From contig JAYRWE010000045.1 in assembly GCA_041918175.1 (NCBI GenBank), positions 1-64,000 of the forward strand: a stretch of 64,000 nucleotides of DNA, written 5' to 3'. Position numbers and translations under genes: made by a program. This document shows, piece by piece, positions 42,806 to 52,400 of this stretch; within the stretch, counting starts at the first letter, position 1, and each line of letters opens with the position of its first letter. The notes beneath the pieces are model-generated. The model made no database searches and was not told the origin of the DNA. It was given only the letters and a program-made list of their open reading frames with translations. The DNA is from JABWAN01 sp041918175. GTDB taxonomy: Bacteria > Zhuqueibacterota > Zhuqueibacteria > Zhuqueibacterales > Zhuqueibacteraceae.

Positions 42806-42872
42806 GTCAGGCTGAGCGGAGTCGAAGCCCGTTATATGGAATTTAACCCCCTTCGACTTCGCTCAGGGTGAC
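42806..42872. repeat. CTGAGCGGAGTCGAAG inverted-repeat element, copy 1
   Basis: CAGGCTGAGCGGAGTCGAAG on the left is mirrored by CTTCGACTTCGCTCAGGGTG on the right. A related copy is at 48917-48960. It lies between the zwf duplicates and the GNAT gene end. Confidence 0.7.
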
Positions 42873-42919
42873 ACTTTCATACAGGCTGGGAGTTTGGGAA
42901 CGAGAGAAACAAATTGTGC

Positions 42920-43447
42920 TCAGCGCAGCCATTCTTCTCGCAACAAACCGTAAATCAACTCATCCACTTTCTCGCCGTCTTTGGTGGCGTGTTGGCGCAT
43001 GCGGCCTTCCAATGTGTAGCCAGCTTTTTCGAGCACACGCGCTGAAGCAGGATTCCACGCATACACACAGGCGTAGAGGCGATGCACTTCGGCGTTTTGA
43101 AACGCATAATTCGTGATCGCGCGCACGGCTTCGGTCATAATGCCGCGGCCCCAAAACTCTTCGCCGAGCCAATAGCCCAAGCCTACAGTGTGGCGATGCA
43201 CGTCACCGCGCGGGATGAGACTGATGCCGCCCACGGCCGCGCCTTCAGCTTCAATGGCGAAATTTACTACTGGATTTATCTGGCTCACGTGTTGAATCCA
43301 TTCTTCCGCATCTTTCATCGTATACGGAAAAGGAAACGCGTCGCGCAGATTGCGGGAGACGTTGCGATTATTGGCATGCTGCACCAGCGAAGCCTCATCG
43401 CCGGGCTGCCACGGGCGGAGCAACGCGTGCGTAAGTTTGAACTCCAT
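42920..43447 (-). CDS. GNAT-family N-acetyltransferase (RimJ/RimL type)
   Basis: The 175-residue acetyltransferase has the order typical of the RimJ/RimL group: LRPWQPGDEASLVQHANNRN at the N-terminus, the acetyl-CoA loop region LGYWLGEEFWGRGIMTEAVR and the closing YACVYAWNPASARVLEKAGY. It may acetylate a protein N-terminus, an amino acid or an antibiotic; the substrate cannot be predicted. It lies 33 bases downstream of the PAS-GAF sensor gene and may be co-transcribed with it. Confidence 0.9.
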   Translation of the reverse strand: MEFKLTHALLRPWQPGDEASLVQHANNRNVSRNLRDAFPFPYTMKDAEEWIQHVSQINPVVNFAIEAEGAAVGGISLIPRGDVHRHTVGLGYWLGEEFWGRGIMTEAVRAITNYAFQNAEVHRLYACVYAWNPASARVLEKAGYTLEGRMRQHATKDGEKVDELIYGLLREEWLR

Positions 43448-43480
43448 TTTCTATCCTAAAACTGCTGCGTGTTTTCCAAC

Positions 43481-46267
43481 TCATGCGCCGTGCTCGCACA
43501 CGGTTGCCAACTCTCGCGCGAGAATGGCGAGATAGCGAAGCGTGTCGGTGTTAAAGGTGCGCGTGTCGTGGTTGGAGCTGATGTGCAATACGCCGAGCAC
43601 GTGGCGCGCGTTCATGATCGGTACTGCGGCCACTGCTGTAATTTTGCCATCGGTCTCGCTCGCATCATTCTTACTCCAAAGTATCGGCGCGGCGGTGGTG
43701 CAACATTGTCGCGCCCATTGCCAATCCGCGGGTTCCACGCCCGCGGCAAGCATGAAGCTTTGCGATTGTTTTTCCCAGCGACCGATAAAGACTTCCTCAC
43801 ATTCCAAAACCTCGGTTATTTCCGCAGCAATCAGCGCGCAGATTTCCCGCTCCGGCACACGCGCTTCGACCTTCAGCGCGAGTTGCTCCAACAGACGGAG
43901 CGCGCCGCTTTGCTGCGTGATGGTGCGAGCCACACGTTTGCTTTCGGTGATGTCCGTGGCGACAATCATGACGCTGCTCAACACCGCGTTGTCATCAAAG
44001 AGCGGCTCGACATTCACGCGCAGCCAAATGTAATCGCCTTGGGGTTTGTGCAAACGCAATTCATGCGCGCGAATCGGTTTGCGGGTTTTGATCAAATCCT
44101 GCATGAGCTTGCCGATCAATTCGCGATCTTCGGCGTGCGTGTAGCGATACAAATCTTTGCCAAGCATCGAGCGGCCGCGCGAGTCGAATATTTGGTTGAA
44201 GGCGTGATTGGCAAACGTGATTTTGCCTTCCAAATCCGCGGAGAGCACGAAATCATTCAAGCTATCGACCACGGAACGGAAACGCGCCACGGTGCGGCGC
44301 AATGCGTCTTCAGCTTCTTTGCTGCGCGTCATGTCCGTCACTGCGCCGAGAATGTGCTCCACTTCACCCGCGGCGTCGCGCAGAAAAGTAAAACGGGTTT
44401 GCACCCAGCGCGTTTCGCCGCCGCGCGCACGAATGCGATATTCGAGCAAGCCTTCTTGCGCATCGCGCTTGGCAATAAACTTCCCCAGCTCGTCTTGCAC
44501 GCGCTGCTTGTCGTCGGAGTCGATAATCGTGAACCAAAACCAATTGTCGTTGAGAAAGTATTGCTCGGTATAGCCCGTTACTTTTTCCACCGCGGGCGTG
44601 CAAAATTCATATTGCAGGCTGCTCTGCTGCACTTTCGCGCTGAACAAAAAGTCCGTGATGCGCGCCACCATGTTTTGATAGCGCTCGGCAATTTGCCGGC
44701 GATTTTGCTCCGCGCGGGTGTGCGCCGTGAGGTCGCTCACGAGCGCAACCACACGATCGACTCGCCCCGTGCGATCATACATGGGATAAAGAAAATGCGA
44801 GATGACTTTGACCTGCTCGGCGCTGTCGTCGAAATTGAGTGTGGCGAGCGGCACCGGCTTGCGCGTTTGCAGATTCACGGCAAGCGGCGGAATTTCCACG
44901 GAGGTCCCTTTATATGCCTTCACGAAATGACGGAGCACATCGCTTTCGGTATAAAGCTTGTCTTTGAAGAGATTGAATTTCTCCATCAACTCATTCACGG
45001 AGGCGACGCCGATCAATTGCAAATAAACTTTGTTGAAGCGCTCGGCCACGCCGGTGCGATCAAACACGGCAATGCCGGTCGGCGCCTGCTCAATGAGTCG
45101 TTTGAGAAAATCCTGCGCATCGGCGAGTGATTCATCCACTTCTTTGCGTTGGGTAATATCGCGAAACGTGGCGAGCGCGCCGCGCACGCGTTGTTGCGAA
45201 TCCCAAATCGGCGAGGCGTTCACGGAGAGGATGCGCAACTTGCCGTTCTCTTGCCGCACACCGAGTTCCATGTTTTCCACGGCTTGTTTCAAATGCAACG
45301 CTTTAAAGAGCGGCGAATCTGCAATGGGAAGGCGATTGCCGTCGGGCAAAGTGAGGCGAAGCTTGGGATCATCCAAACGCAATCCTAAGAGCGTGCGATC
45401 AAACAAACGTTCCGCCGCGGGATTGCAGCGCGTGACCAAACCGTCGCGATTATAAATGATCAAGCCGTCGAGCATGGTGGAAAGCACGGACTCCAATTCG
45501 CGATCCATTTCCGTAACCGTATTCACCACGTCAAACACAGGCCGCGATTCGCCTGCGGGCGCGGCTTGCTCGCGTAGGATGCGCGTAACGTACAGCGCGG
45601 CTCCCGGCGCGAGCACGAGCGTCGCAAAAAATTTGATGATGAGTTGCGTTTGGATGAAAGCAGGCCAGCGCGCATCGCCATAAAACGCGATGGTCGTAAA
45701 AAATATGCCGTCAAGAATGAAGACCGTGCCCAAAACCAATGTCAGCCGCAATCCACGCGGCCAGGAAGGCCGAAGATTCGCCAGCGCTTGATAAAGAAAG
45801 ATCACCAGTGCGAAAGAGAAGAACAAGGCGAGAATGGCGGCACCGGAAATACGCCACTTGTGTTCAAATAAACGATCCGGCAATTTGTTGATCGCATAAA
45901 ACGCTTCTTCCATGCTGACGAGGCGAATAATCTCTTGCAGGAATAACACAAAAAAATATCCGCCTACGAGCACCGCCAAAAAACGGCGTGCGTATTTCGT
46001 GCCGTCGCAAACATAGACGATCAACAACGCCACGAGGATATTCGTATAAACCAAGACGGAGAGAATCGGAATTGCGAGGTCCCAGGCGCTAAACTTGACG
46101 AGGGGAACGACGCCCGCAAAGAAGGAAAGACAAAAAACGCTGAGCAGACCGAAAGCACCGAGCCACATCGTGCCGAAGCGGCGTTGCCAATAATGCGCGA
46201 GGAAAACCAAAATTTCCACCGCCAACATAGCGAAGCAGACGCCGAGGAGTAAAGAGATATGTTCCAT
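43481..46267 (-). CDS. membrane-bound multi-PAS/GAF sensor without output domain
   Basis: The 928-residue protein has about seven hydrophobic segments (1-235), four PAS domains (beginning near ELESVLSTMLDGLIIYNRDG, LIEQAPTGIAVFDR, ITDFLFSAKVQQSSLQYEF and VVDSLNDFVLSADLEGKI), PAC-type segments between them, and a C-terminal GAF domain (LEQLALKVEARVPEREIC ... VPIMNARHVLGVLHISSN). No histidine kinase, GGDEF, EAL, phosphatase or DNA-binding domain follows; the protein ends with the GAF domain. The frame is open to 46324, but ATG 46267 gives a proper membrane start. It would have to signal through a partner, perhaps the receiver or switch proteins in this window. Confidence 0.85.
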   Translation of the reverse strand: MEHISLLLGVCFAMLAVEILVFLAHYWQRRFGTMWLGAFGLLSVFCLSFFAGVVPLVKFSAWDLAIPILSVLVYTNILVALLIVYVCDGTKYARRFLAVLVGGYFFVLFLQEIIRLVSMEEAFYAINKLPDRLFEHKWRISGAAILALFFSFALVIFLYQALANLRPSWPRGLRLTLVLGTVFILDGIFFTTIAFYGDARWPAFIQTQLIIKFFATLVLAPGAALYVTRILREQAAPAGESRPVFDVVNTVTEMDRELESVLSTMLDGLIIYNRDGLVTRCNPAAERLFDRTLLGLRLDDPKLRLTLPDGNRLPIADSPLFKALHLKQAVENMELGVRQENGKLRILSVNASPIWDSQQRVRGALATFRDITQRKEVDESLADAQDFLKRLIEQAPTGIAVFDRTGVAERFNKVYLQLIGVASVNELMEKFNLFKDKLYTESDVLRHFVKAYKGTSVEIPPLAVNLQTRKPVPLATLNFDDSAEQVKVISHFLYPMYDRTGRVDRVVALVSDLTAHTRAEQNRRQIAERYQNMVARITDFLFSAKVQQSSLQYEFCTPAVEKVTGYTEQYFLNDNWFWFTIIDSDDKQRVQDELGKFIAKRDAQEGLLEYRIRARGGETRWVQTRFTFLRDAAGEVEHILGAVTDMTRSKEAEDALRRTVARFRSVVDSLNDFVLSADLEGKITFANHAFNQIFDSRGRSMLGKDLYRYTHAEDRELIGKLMQDLIKTRKPIRAHELRLHKPQGDYIWLRVNVEPLFDDNAVLSSVMIVATDITESKRVARTITQQSGALRLLEQLALKVEARVPEREICALIAAEITEVLECEEVFIGRWEKQSQSFMLAAGVEPADWQWARQCCTTAAPILWSKNDASETDGKITAVAAVPIMNARHVLGVLHISSNHDTRTFNTDTLRYLAILARELATVCEHGA

Positions 46268-46373
46268 TTGCAGCAAAAGAAATGAGCCGTGCGGAGATAC
46301 GTGTTGGTTGCGCGCCGAAAGCATCCGGCATGCGGCGAATTTAGCAAAATATCTCCGCTATGCAAGGAAGGAA

Positions 46374-48854
46374 TCATTCATTGCCGGAGCCGAGTTCCGA
46401 CCAGTTGGGAGAGTGGCGAATGTAAACCTCGACGCGACGGTTCATGTTGCGGCCTTCAGGGAAGTGATTATCGGCAAGCGGCTCGTCTTCGCCAACGCCG
46501 CCATAAGTCACGCGTTGCGGAGCAATGCCATAGGAAACGAGAATCTCAAACACTGTTTTCGCGCGCTGCAGCGAGAGCCATTGATTCGTGCGCGCTTCGC
46601 CGATGTCGTCGGTATGGCCTTTGATCACGCACGTGGCAAACGGATCCAGTTCCAATTTCTCCGCAATGCTGTGCAGCTTCAAACGCAACTCGCGCGAAAA
46701 GCTGCCGAGTTGATGTTCGCCAAAGCCGAAGAGAAAAATTGGAATACGCTCCACGCCGACTTCGTTCAAGCGCCGGCGATGGCGAATGCCGATCGGACGC
46801 AGCGCAGTATTTGCCGTTTGGCCCAAGGCATCCTTCAGCCAAAGCGAATAATAGCCGTATTGTTCTGCCGCGAAATCGTCGTTGCTCGTGTGCGCAGCGT
46901 GTTTTTTCACCAACGCATGCGGCCAGGCCCAGCGAACCGTGTCGGGCAAAGTCTTTTCTCCGGCGAGCACCTCCACCGTGTCTCGCGCGCTGTTGAGAAT
47001 CGTAATGCGCCACGCTGCCACGCCCGCTTCGGCCACGGAGTATTTGGCGACGAACCCGCAATATTGCGGTTGCGCTTCTACTTCTTTCTTTTCCACCAAC
47101 AACGGCGCGAGAATGAGATTGCCAAACGGCGGCGGCGCGCTGATGCTCACACGCTGCCATTCTTCCTGCACCGAAACATTGTTGCGCACGGCGCCGACTT
47201 CCGCGCGTTGCGGCGGCGTGATTACGACCTGCGTGGCGAGCACGCCCAAACTGTCGACGAGATAATCTCGCACGGCCTGCGCGCGCGCGTTGGCGAGTGT
47301 CTGCCAATCTTTTTCATGCGCTCCGGCCGAGCTTGCGCCGATGAGCGTGATGCTTGCGTGCGGGTGTTGGCGCAAGCGCTCCGCGATCAAATTCAGCGCA
47401 TTGCGATACACCACATTGATCTCGCGCGCATTCTCCGCGACAAAAATATTTTGTTTGGGGCTTAACACATCATAACGACTGCTCGCAAGCGCGCTTTGAT
47501 TGGTTGGAAAAAAGATGCGCGGAATGATCGGCAATTCATCCACCACGTTGCGCACTTCGATCACATCGACACTATCAACCGTCGTAAAAATCTCCGGCGC
47601 GAGTTTGGGCATGGGATTGACGCGCACATGCAGCGGCAAATGTTGCACGCGCTCGCCCGCAGTGGCCGTGACGATAAAAGGATAATCGCCCGGCACAAGC
47701 CCGCGCTCGGAGTGCAGCGCCAAAACAATCTCCGCATTTTCGCGCACTTCGTTTTGTGAAAAACGCGGGCGCAAATGCGGGGGCAAATCCTGTGTCGTGA
47801 GCGTGATCGGCGTTTTGAAATCATCGCGGCGTAGAAGCGTGAGATGATAGATCGGCGTGTCGTTGGGCAAAACCACACGCGAGGGCGGCATGGCCTGCAA
47901 GAGAAAATCCGGGCGAGTTTCAGCCGCGGTGCGCGCGCGCCCCGGCATGGCGAGGCTCACGCCGATTTCATGCGAGCCGGCGCTCAACAAGTTGAGATCG
48001 TTCGTCGCCATTTGAAAGCTGTAGAACAGCAGCGCACGTTCATGTACGCGCAATTGCCCTTCAAGCGTTGCATGCTCCCGGCCCACACTCGCACGCAGTT
48101 TTCCCACGCGCGGCGCAAACGCTTCGAGGCCGAAGGTCGGACGCCACGTTTCGCGCAGATATTCCACGCCGCCGTCGAGGCGCAGGAAATGATGCGTGTA
48201 GCTTGCGCCGAGCAACGCTTCCAGCGGAAGACGATACGCCGGAGGGGTCATTGCCAAGTTCGGACGGTTCCAATGAAACAGCGCAGCGCCGAGAGAAATT
48301 TTATCGGTGAGTTGACTCATCACGCCGAGGGCCGGATCGAACACGGTGCGCGAATGTTCGCGCTGAAACACCGGATCGTTGAGATCGATCAAATCGAATT
48401 GCGCGGTTTCATATCCGCGCACGAGCCAACCCACGTCTAGGCCGAGCGCGAGTTGCTCGTGGAATTGATAAGCGAGCGCGAGACTCATGCGCGCGTCGCG
48501 ATACCACGGCGAGTTGAGCCAACGCACGTGCGCACCCACACCGAAATTGGTGCGCGCCACGCTCGGCCAATTCACCGCAAGCAGCGATTGCCGCAGAGCA
48601 AAGGTGTTGTTCGCAAGCGCGCCGGGGTGAAGCAATTTCAAGCCGAAATAAGCTTGTGCCGGCAGCAGCGCCGCGCTCGCAGGGTTGAAGAAGAGCACGC
48701 GCGAATCATGCGCCAACGCGGGATTGAGCACGCCGGAAAGTTGCGCCTCGACCGGCTCGTGATACAACAGGAGCAGCGCGACGATGGCGACGAAAAGAAA
48801 TCCCCCTTTGAGGGGGGCAGGGGGGTGTTTTGAATTACCCAGCTTCATGTTCAA
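46374..48854 (-). CDS. PorP/SprF-like barrel fused to OmpA-type domains
   Basis: The 826-residue protein has a hydrophobic leader (VAIVALLLLY, ending VEAQ). A PorP/SprF-like outer-membrane barrel region follows (about 38-310: NPALAHDSRVLFFNPASAAL ... LALAYQFHEQLALGLDVGWL ... HEIGVSLAM). Next come a linker with beta strands, one OmpA-like segment (about 465-560) and a C-terminal OmpA peptidoglycan-binding domain (about 705-815: VIKGHTDDIGEARTNQWLSL ... GGVGEDEPLADN ... NRRVEVYI). In T9SS, PorP/SprF-type proteins serve type-B substrates and an OmpA partner holds peptidoglycan; here both are one chain. The leader's n-region (KHPPAPLKGGF) is encoded by a repeat element. The gene follows a type-B-like substrate gene on the same strand. 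Confidence 0.82.
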   Translation of the reverse strand: MNMKLGNSKHPPAPLKGGFLFVAIVALLLLYHEPVEAQLSGVLNPALAHDSRVLFFNPASAALLPAQAYFGLKLLHPGALANNTFALRQSLLAVNWPSVARTNFGVGAHVRWLNSPWYRDARMSLALAYQFHEQLALGLDVGWLVRGYETAQFDLIDLNDPVFQREHSRTVFDPALGVMSQLTDKISLGAALFHWNRPNLAMTPPAYRLPLEALLGASYTHHFLRLDGGVEYLRETWRPTFGLEAFAPRVGKLRASVGREHATLEGQLRVHERALLFYSFQMATNDLNLLSAGSHEIGVSLAMPGRARTAAETRPDFLLQAMPPSRVVLPNDTPIYHLTLLRRDDFKTPITLTTQDLPPHLRPRFSQNEVRENAEIVLALHSERGLVPGDYPFIVTATAGERVQHLPLHVRVNPMPKLAPEIFTTVDSVDVIEVRNVVDELPIIPRIFFPTNQSALASSRYDVLSPKQNIFVAENAREINVVYRNALNLIAERLRQHPHASITLIGASSAGAHEKDWQTLANARAQAVRDYLVDSLGVLATQVVITPPQRAEVGAVRNNVSVQEEWQRVSISAPPPFGNLILAPLLVEKKEVEAQPQYCGFVAKYSVAEAGVAAWRITILNSARDTVEVLAGEKTLPDTVRWAWPHALVKKHAAHTSNDDFAAEQYGYYSLWLKDALGQTANTALRPIGIRHRRRLNEVGVERIPIFLFGFGEHQLGSFSRELRLKLHSIAEKLELDPFATCVIKGHTDDIGEARTNQWLSLQRAKTVFEILVSYGIAPQRVTYGGVGEDEPLADNHFPEGRNMNRRVEVYIRHSPNWSELGSGNE
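48798..48827. repeat. GC-box palindromic element in the leader of the PorP/SprF-OmpA gene
   Basis: The sequence AATCCCCCTTTGAGGGGGGC plus AGGGGGGTGTT matches the arms of the element inside the TonB receptor (14497-14582). It is translated in frame on the minus strand as KHPPAPLKGGF, just before the hydrophobic core of the signal peptide. Only one half of the larger element is present. Confidence 0.8.
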
Positions 48855-48916
48855 AAGTATTATTTCAAACTTTGTAAAAATTTAGCCTTCTGAAGAACTG
48901 CTTTTGATTTTATAGA

Positions 48917-48960
48917 GTCATGCTGAACGGAGTCGAAGCATGGCGCTCGTCGACTCCGCT
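48917..48960. repeat. CTGAACGGAGTCGAAG inverted-repeat element, copy 2
   Basis: GTCATGCTGAACGGAGTCGA is followed, after a short loop, by CGTCGACTCCGCTTTGGCA, an imperfect inverse. It is related to the element at 42806-42872. Confidence 0.6.
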
Positions 48961-49005
48961 TTGGCAATGTTCTTGGAGCTTATTTTGAAAATACAATTTC
49001 GCGGT

Positions 49006-49243
49006 GGGATGCAATCGCTTTGAAGTCACTCTGCTTTGAAAAGATCACCTAGAGAAACAAACGAAGAGGAACCCTAGGTGAAGCAGCGACAAAACAAAAA
49101 AAAGCGCATCATTCGAAAACGTTTTTACGTGCTTCAATCCCTCGATTTTTTTATGCCCGTCGCTGCTCCAGCAGAGTGTCATCTCCGCATGTTTATCTGA
49201 CGTGTGTTGTTTCAGCTAGATGACTTCAAAGCGATTGCATCCC
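49006..49243. repeat. 238-bp element with perfect 23-bp terminal inverted repeats
   Basis: The left end (49006-49028, starting GGGATGCAATCGC) and right end (49221-49243, ending GCGATTGCATCCC) are exact inverses over 23 bases. Internal inverse pairs are CACCTAG/CTAGGTG (around 49047-49080) and GCAGCGAC/GTCGCTGC (49083-49090 and 49159-49166). There is no ORF of note. The structure fits a miniature inverted-repeat element or a folded RNA. It lies in the gap between the substrate gene and the PorP/SprF-OmpA gene. Confidence 0.8.
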
Positions 49244-49339
49244 GCTGCTCGACAGGTAGAACTTTTGGTTCGTTCGTTTATGATGACGCTTCAAATTGCG
49301 GCGCACGGCTGTAATGAGTGGTGATTTTTAAATTGAGAA

Positions 49340-49405
49340 TGCTCCGCCGAGGCTTGCGTTTGTTTGGAGAAGCAAGGCATGCCACGGCACCGCCGTGGCG
49401 GAGCA
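49340..49405. repeat. TGCTCCGCC hairpin, copy 2
   Basis: TGCTCCGCC on the left pairs with GGCGGAGCA on the right. An inner CCACGGC/GCCGTGG stem lies next to the right arm. It is related to 31259-31289 and is likewise preceded by a TTTTTAAA run. It lies 22 bases beyond the stop of the minus-strand gene at 49427. Confidence 0.6.
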
Positions 49406-49426
49406 CAAATTGATTGCCGACTTTGA

Positions 49427-52400
49427 TCATCGCGCGAGCACGATATGTCCGCTCGCGAGGTTTTTGCCGCGTTCTTGCAGCGAGTACAAATAGATGCCCG
49501 GCGGCAAAGAACGTCCGTTGCGATCGCGCCCGCGCCAAACGAAAACGCCGGAGGGCAAATGCTCCTCTTGCACCACAGCGAGGCCGTCGACGTCAAAGAT
49601 GCGCAAGGCGGGCGCGCTCAAATTCAATGTGGAGAAATTAAACTCGACCGCATCGTTGAAGCCGTCTTCGTTCGGCGTGAAGGGATTAGGCCGCACGGTA
49701 AATTCGCGCACGAGCGGCGGCGCAATTTCCACCAACAGGCTTTGTTGATTGTTGTTCTCCGAAAGCTCGGCGAGGCGATTATCCGCATCAACCTGCAAAA
49801 TGATTTCATGTCGCCCGGCATTGGCAAAACGCACTTGCCCAAGCACGGCTGTGAGTTGACCCGCGGCCTGCGCAATGAGCACGGTGTCTTTCACGCTCAC
49901 GCCGTCGGCGAGCAAACGCGCGCGCACGGGTTGCGTGACTTCATCTAAAGCGTTGCGCACTTCGCCGACAATAGTTGCGAGAACGCCTGCGCGCAATTCG
50001 CCATTTGGTTGCATGCGCTCTGCAATCAAATCATAAATCGGCGCTTCGACGCGAAAGGCGTATTCCACGGGCGGCATTACGTTGGGTGGGGCAGATAAAT
50101 CTTGCGCGGCAATACGCACGCGCACGTCTTGCCCTTTGCGAAAAGGCGCGGCGGGTTGATAAAAAGCAAACCAATCATTGCGGGTGCCGGAAAGTTTGGG
50201 TTTGACAATCGCGCCGTCGATCTCGAGCACGAGCGTGTTGGAATCAACGCCGGCGATTTCGTCGCGCAGATGAAAGGAAAGGGCGGTGGTTGCGGCAACT
50301 CGCTCCGCATTGCGCGGCGGTTGTAGGTCCGTGAGAAACGGCGGCGCGAGGTCTTGCACGACGGAGAAAAAATAACTCTCCTCCGGCATTTCATTCGGCG
50401 GGAAAGAAAGATCGCGCGCGCGGATGCGCACGGTCACTTGTTCATTCAACGCAAAAGGCTGCGGCGGTTGATAATGCACAATGAGATCGCGCAACGTGCC
50501 GTCGAGCACCGGTTTGACCGCGACGCCATTCACTTCAAGCGCGAGCGCAGTGGAATCGACGCCGGCAAACTCATCGCGCACGTGAAAAGAGATCGCCGTG
50601 TTGGCGGCCACACGTTGCGCGTTGCGCGGCGGCATATGATCGGTAACGAATGGCGGCGTGACATCTTCGACGATATAAAAAGAATAATTTTCTTCGGGCA
50701 TCACATTCGCGGGCTGCGCGAGGTCTTGCGCGCGCAGCGTGACGCGCACCTCTTCGTTATAATGAAAAGGAGACGGCGGTTGATAGCTTAAGAGCACGCG
50801 CTTTTCATTAAACCCAAAAAGCTTTGGCGCCACGCGCACTGCATTCACGAACATGACCAACGCCGTTGTGTCAACGCCGGCGCCGTCATCATGCACTTCC
50901 ACGAGAATGGGAGTTTCCGGCAACACGTTGCGCGCGCCGATCGCGGGATTGTGGCCGCGGGTGAAGGGCGGAACAACGTCGAGCATGGCGGGCGTAATTT
51001 GCAACGTCAACGTATCGGTGGTTTGCTGCGTCGCACTCACGGCAGTGACGACAAAATCATAATCCCCGGGCAACGCGGTGTTGCTCGTGGCAATGGCGAG
51101 TTGTGCGCTTTCTCCCGGGCGAATTTGCGTCGTTGAAAAAGTAAAATTAAAACCCGGCAGGCTCGGCGAGAGATTCAGCCTCGCTTCTGCGTTAAAATTT
51201 CCGCGCGGGAGGATTTGCACAACGGCATTTGCGGTTGCTCCGGCCAAAAGCGTTTGTTTGCGCGGCTGCACGTCCAGCGTGAAGCCGGAGCCGAAGCAAT
51301 TCGGCACGAAGAGCGTGCGCGTCACTGCGTTGCCCGGTGCGTCGTCGGCAAAGACTTCAACGCGCACATGAAAATTCGAATCGAGCGCAGCACATTGCGC
51401 CGACACTTTCCACGTGGTCGCGCCGCTCGCGCGCGAAAGCAAATCGCGCGGTGTGAGTTCTTTGATCTCGTTTTCGCCCACAGCGAGTCGCAGGCCATTG
51501 GGCAAAAGCAAACGTGCACGAACATTGTGCGCCGTGGCGAAACCGGTGTTGGTGACCAAAGCGCTCACGGTAAAAGGATTCGGGGTGAGCGTATCGCTTT
51601 GCACAATCAAACGCTCCGGCGCAATCACCGAAAGCGTCAACGTGTCGGTGCGGCTCGAAACTTCGCCGACGCCGTAATAGGTGCCCAGCGTGCGCGATTC
51701 GCCAGGGCCGAGTTGGGCGGGATTCCAACGCAGCAGCACGGCGCTGTCATTGTACGGAATCGTATCGGGTTTAAAACTCCATTGCACTTTGCTGAGATTG
51801 ATCCAATCACCGATGGCGATAAGGTCGGGCCGCGTTGCGCGCGCGCCGGTGAGTGTGAACTTCGCCACAAGTCCGGGCGCGGGCGGCAAGTTTTCAAACG
51901 CCTGCAAAAAATCGGGAACGTCGATGTCTTGGAAAATAATTTCATCGCTGCGATAGCCAAAGTTGGTGAGAAAGGGCGTCCTATCGTTGTCGTTTACTTT
52001 TGTATCCAATTCCAACAGAAGCCCGACCTCGTGCGCAACGGCCGTAGGGTTGGTGAGCACGTATTGAATGAAGATCGCGCCGGTGGAGTCGCTGTATTGC
52101 TCCGGCAGCAAACGCTGTTCGAGCAATAATTCTTCAAAGCCATACAAGCACACGAGCGCGCCGTTGCTCAAAATTTCCGGAGCGCGCAACAACGTCAACG
52201 CCGGCAATGACGTGCGCGCCGGTTCGTTGCTATAGAGCCGGCCGTCGAGCCAGATATTGAGGTGCGAACGATAATCTGCAAAGGGAAAGTCATACAGCAG
52301 CGCGCGATCATTCGCGGTGCCGATGCTGAAAAATCCGGAAGCGCCGGCCTGTGCGGCAATGACGCTGTTGCCGGTGCGCAAGTTGGACGAAGGCGAGTAT

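Noticed and set aside
43469..45130. 553-codon plus-strand frame antisense to the PAS/GAF sensor
   Set aside because: The minus strand carries clear PAS and GAF domains; the antisense frame is a compositional shadow.
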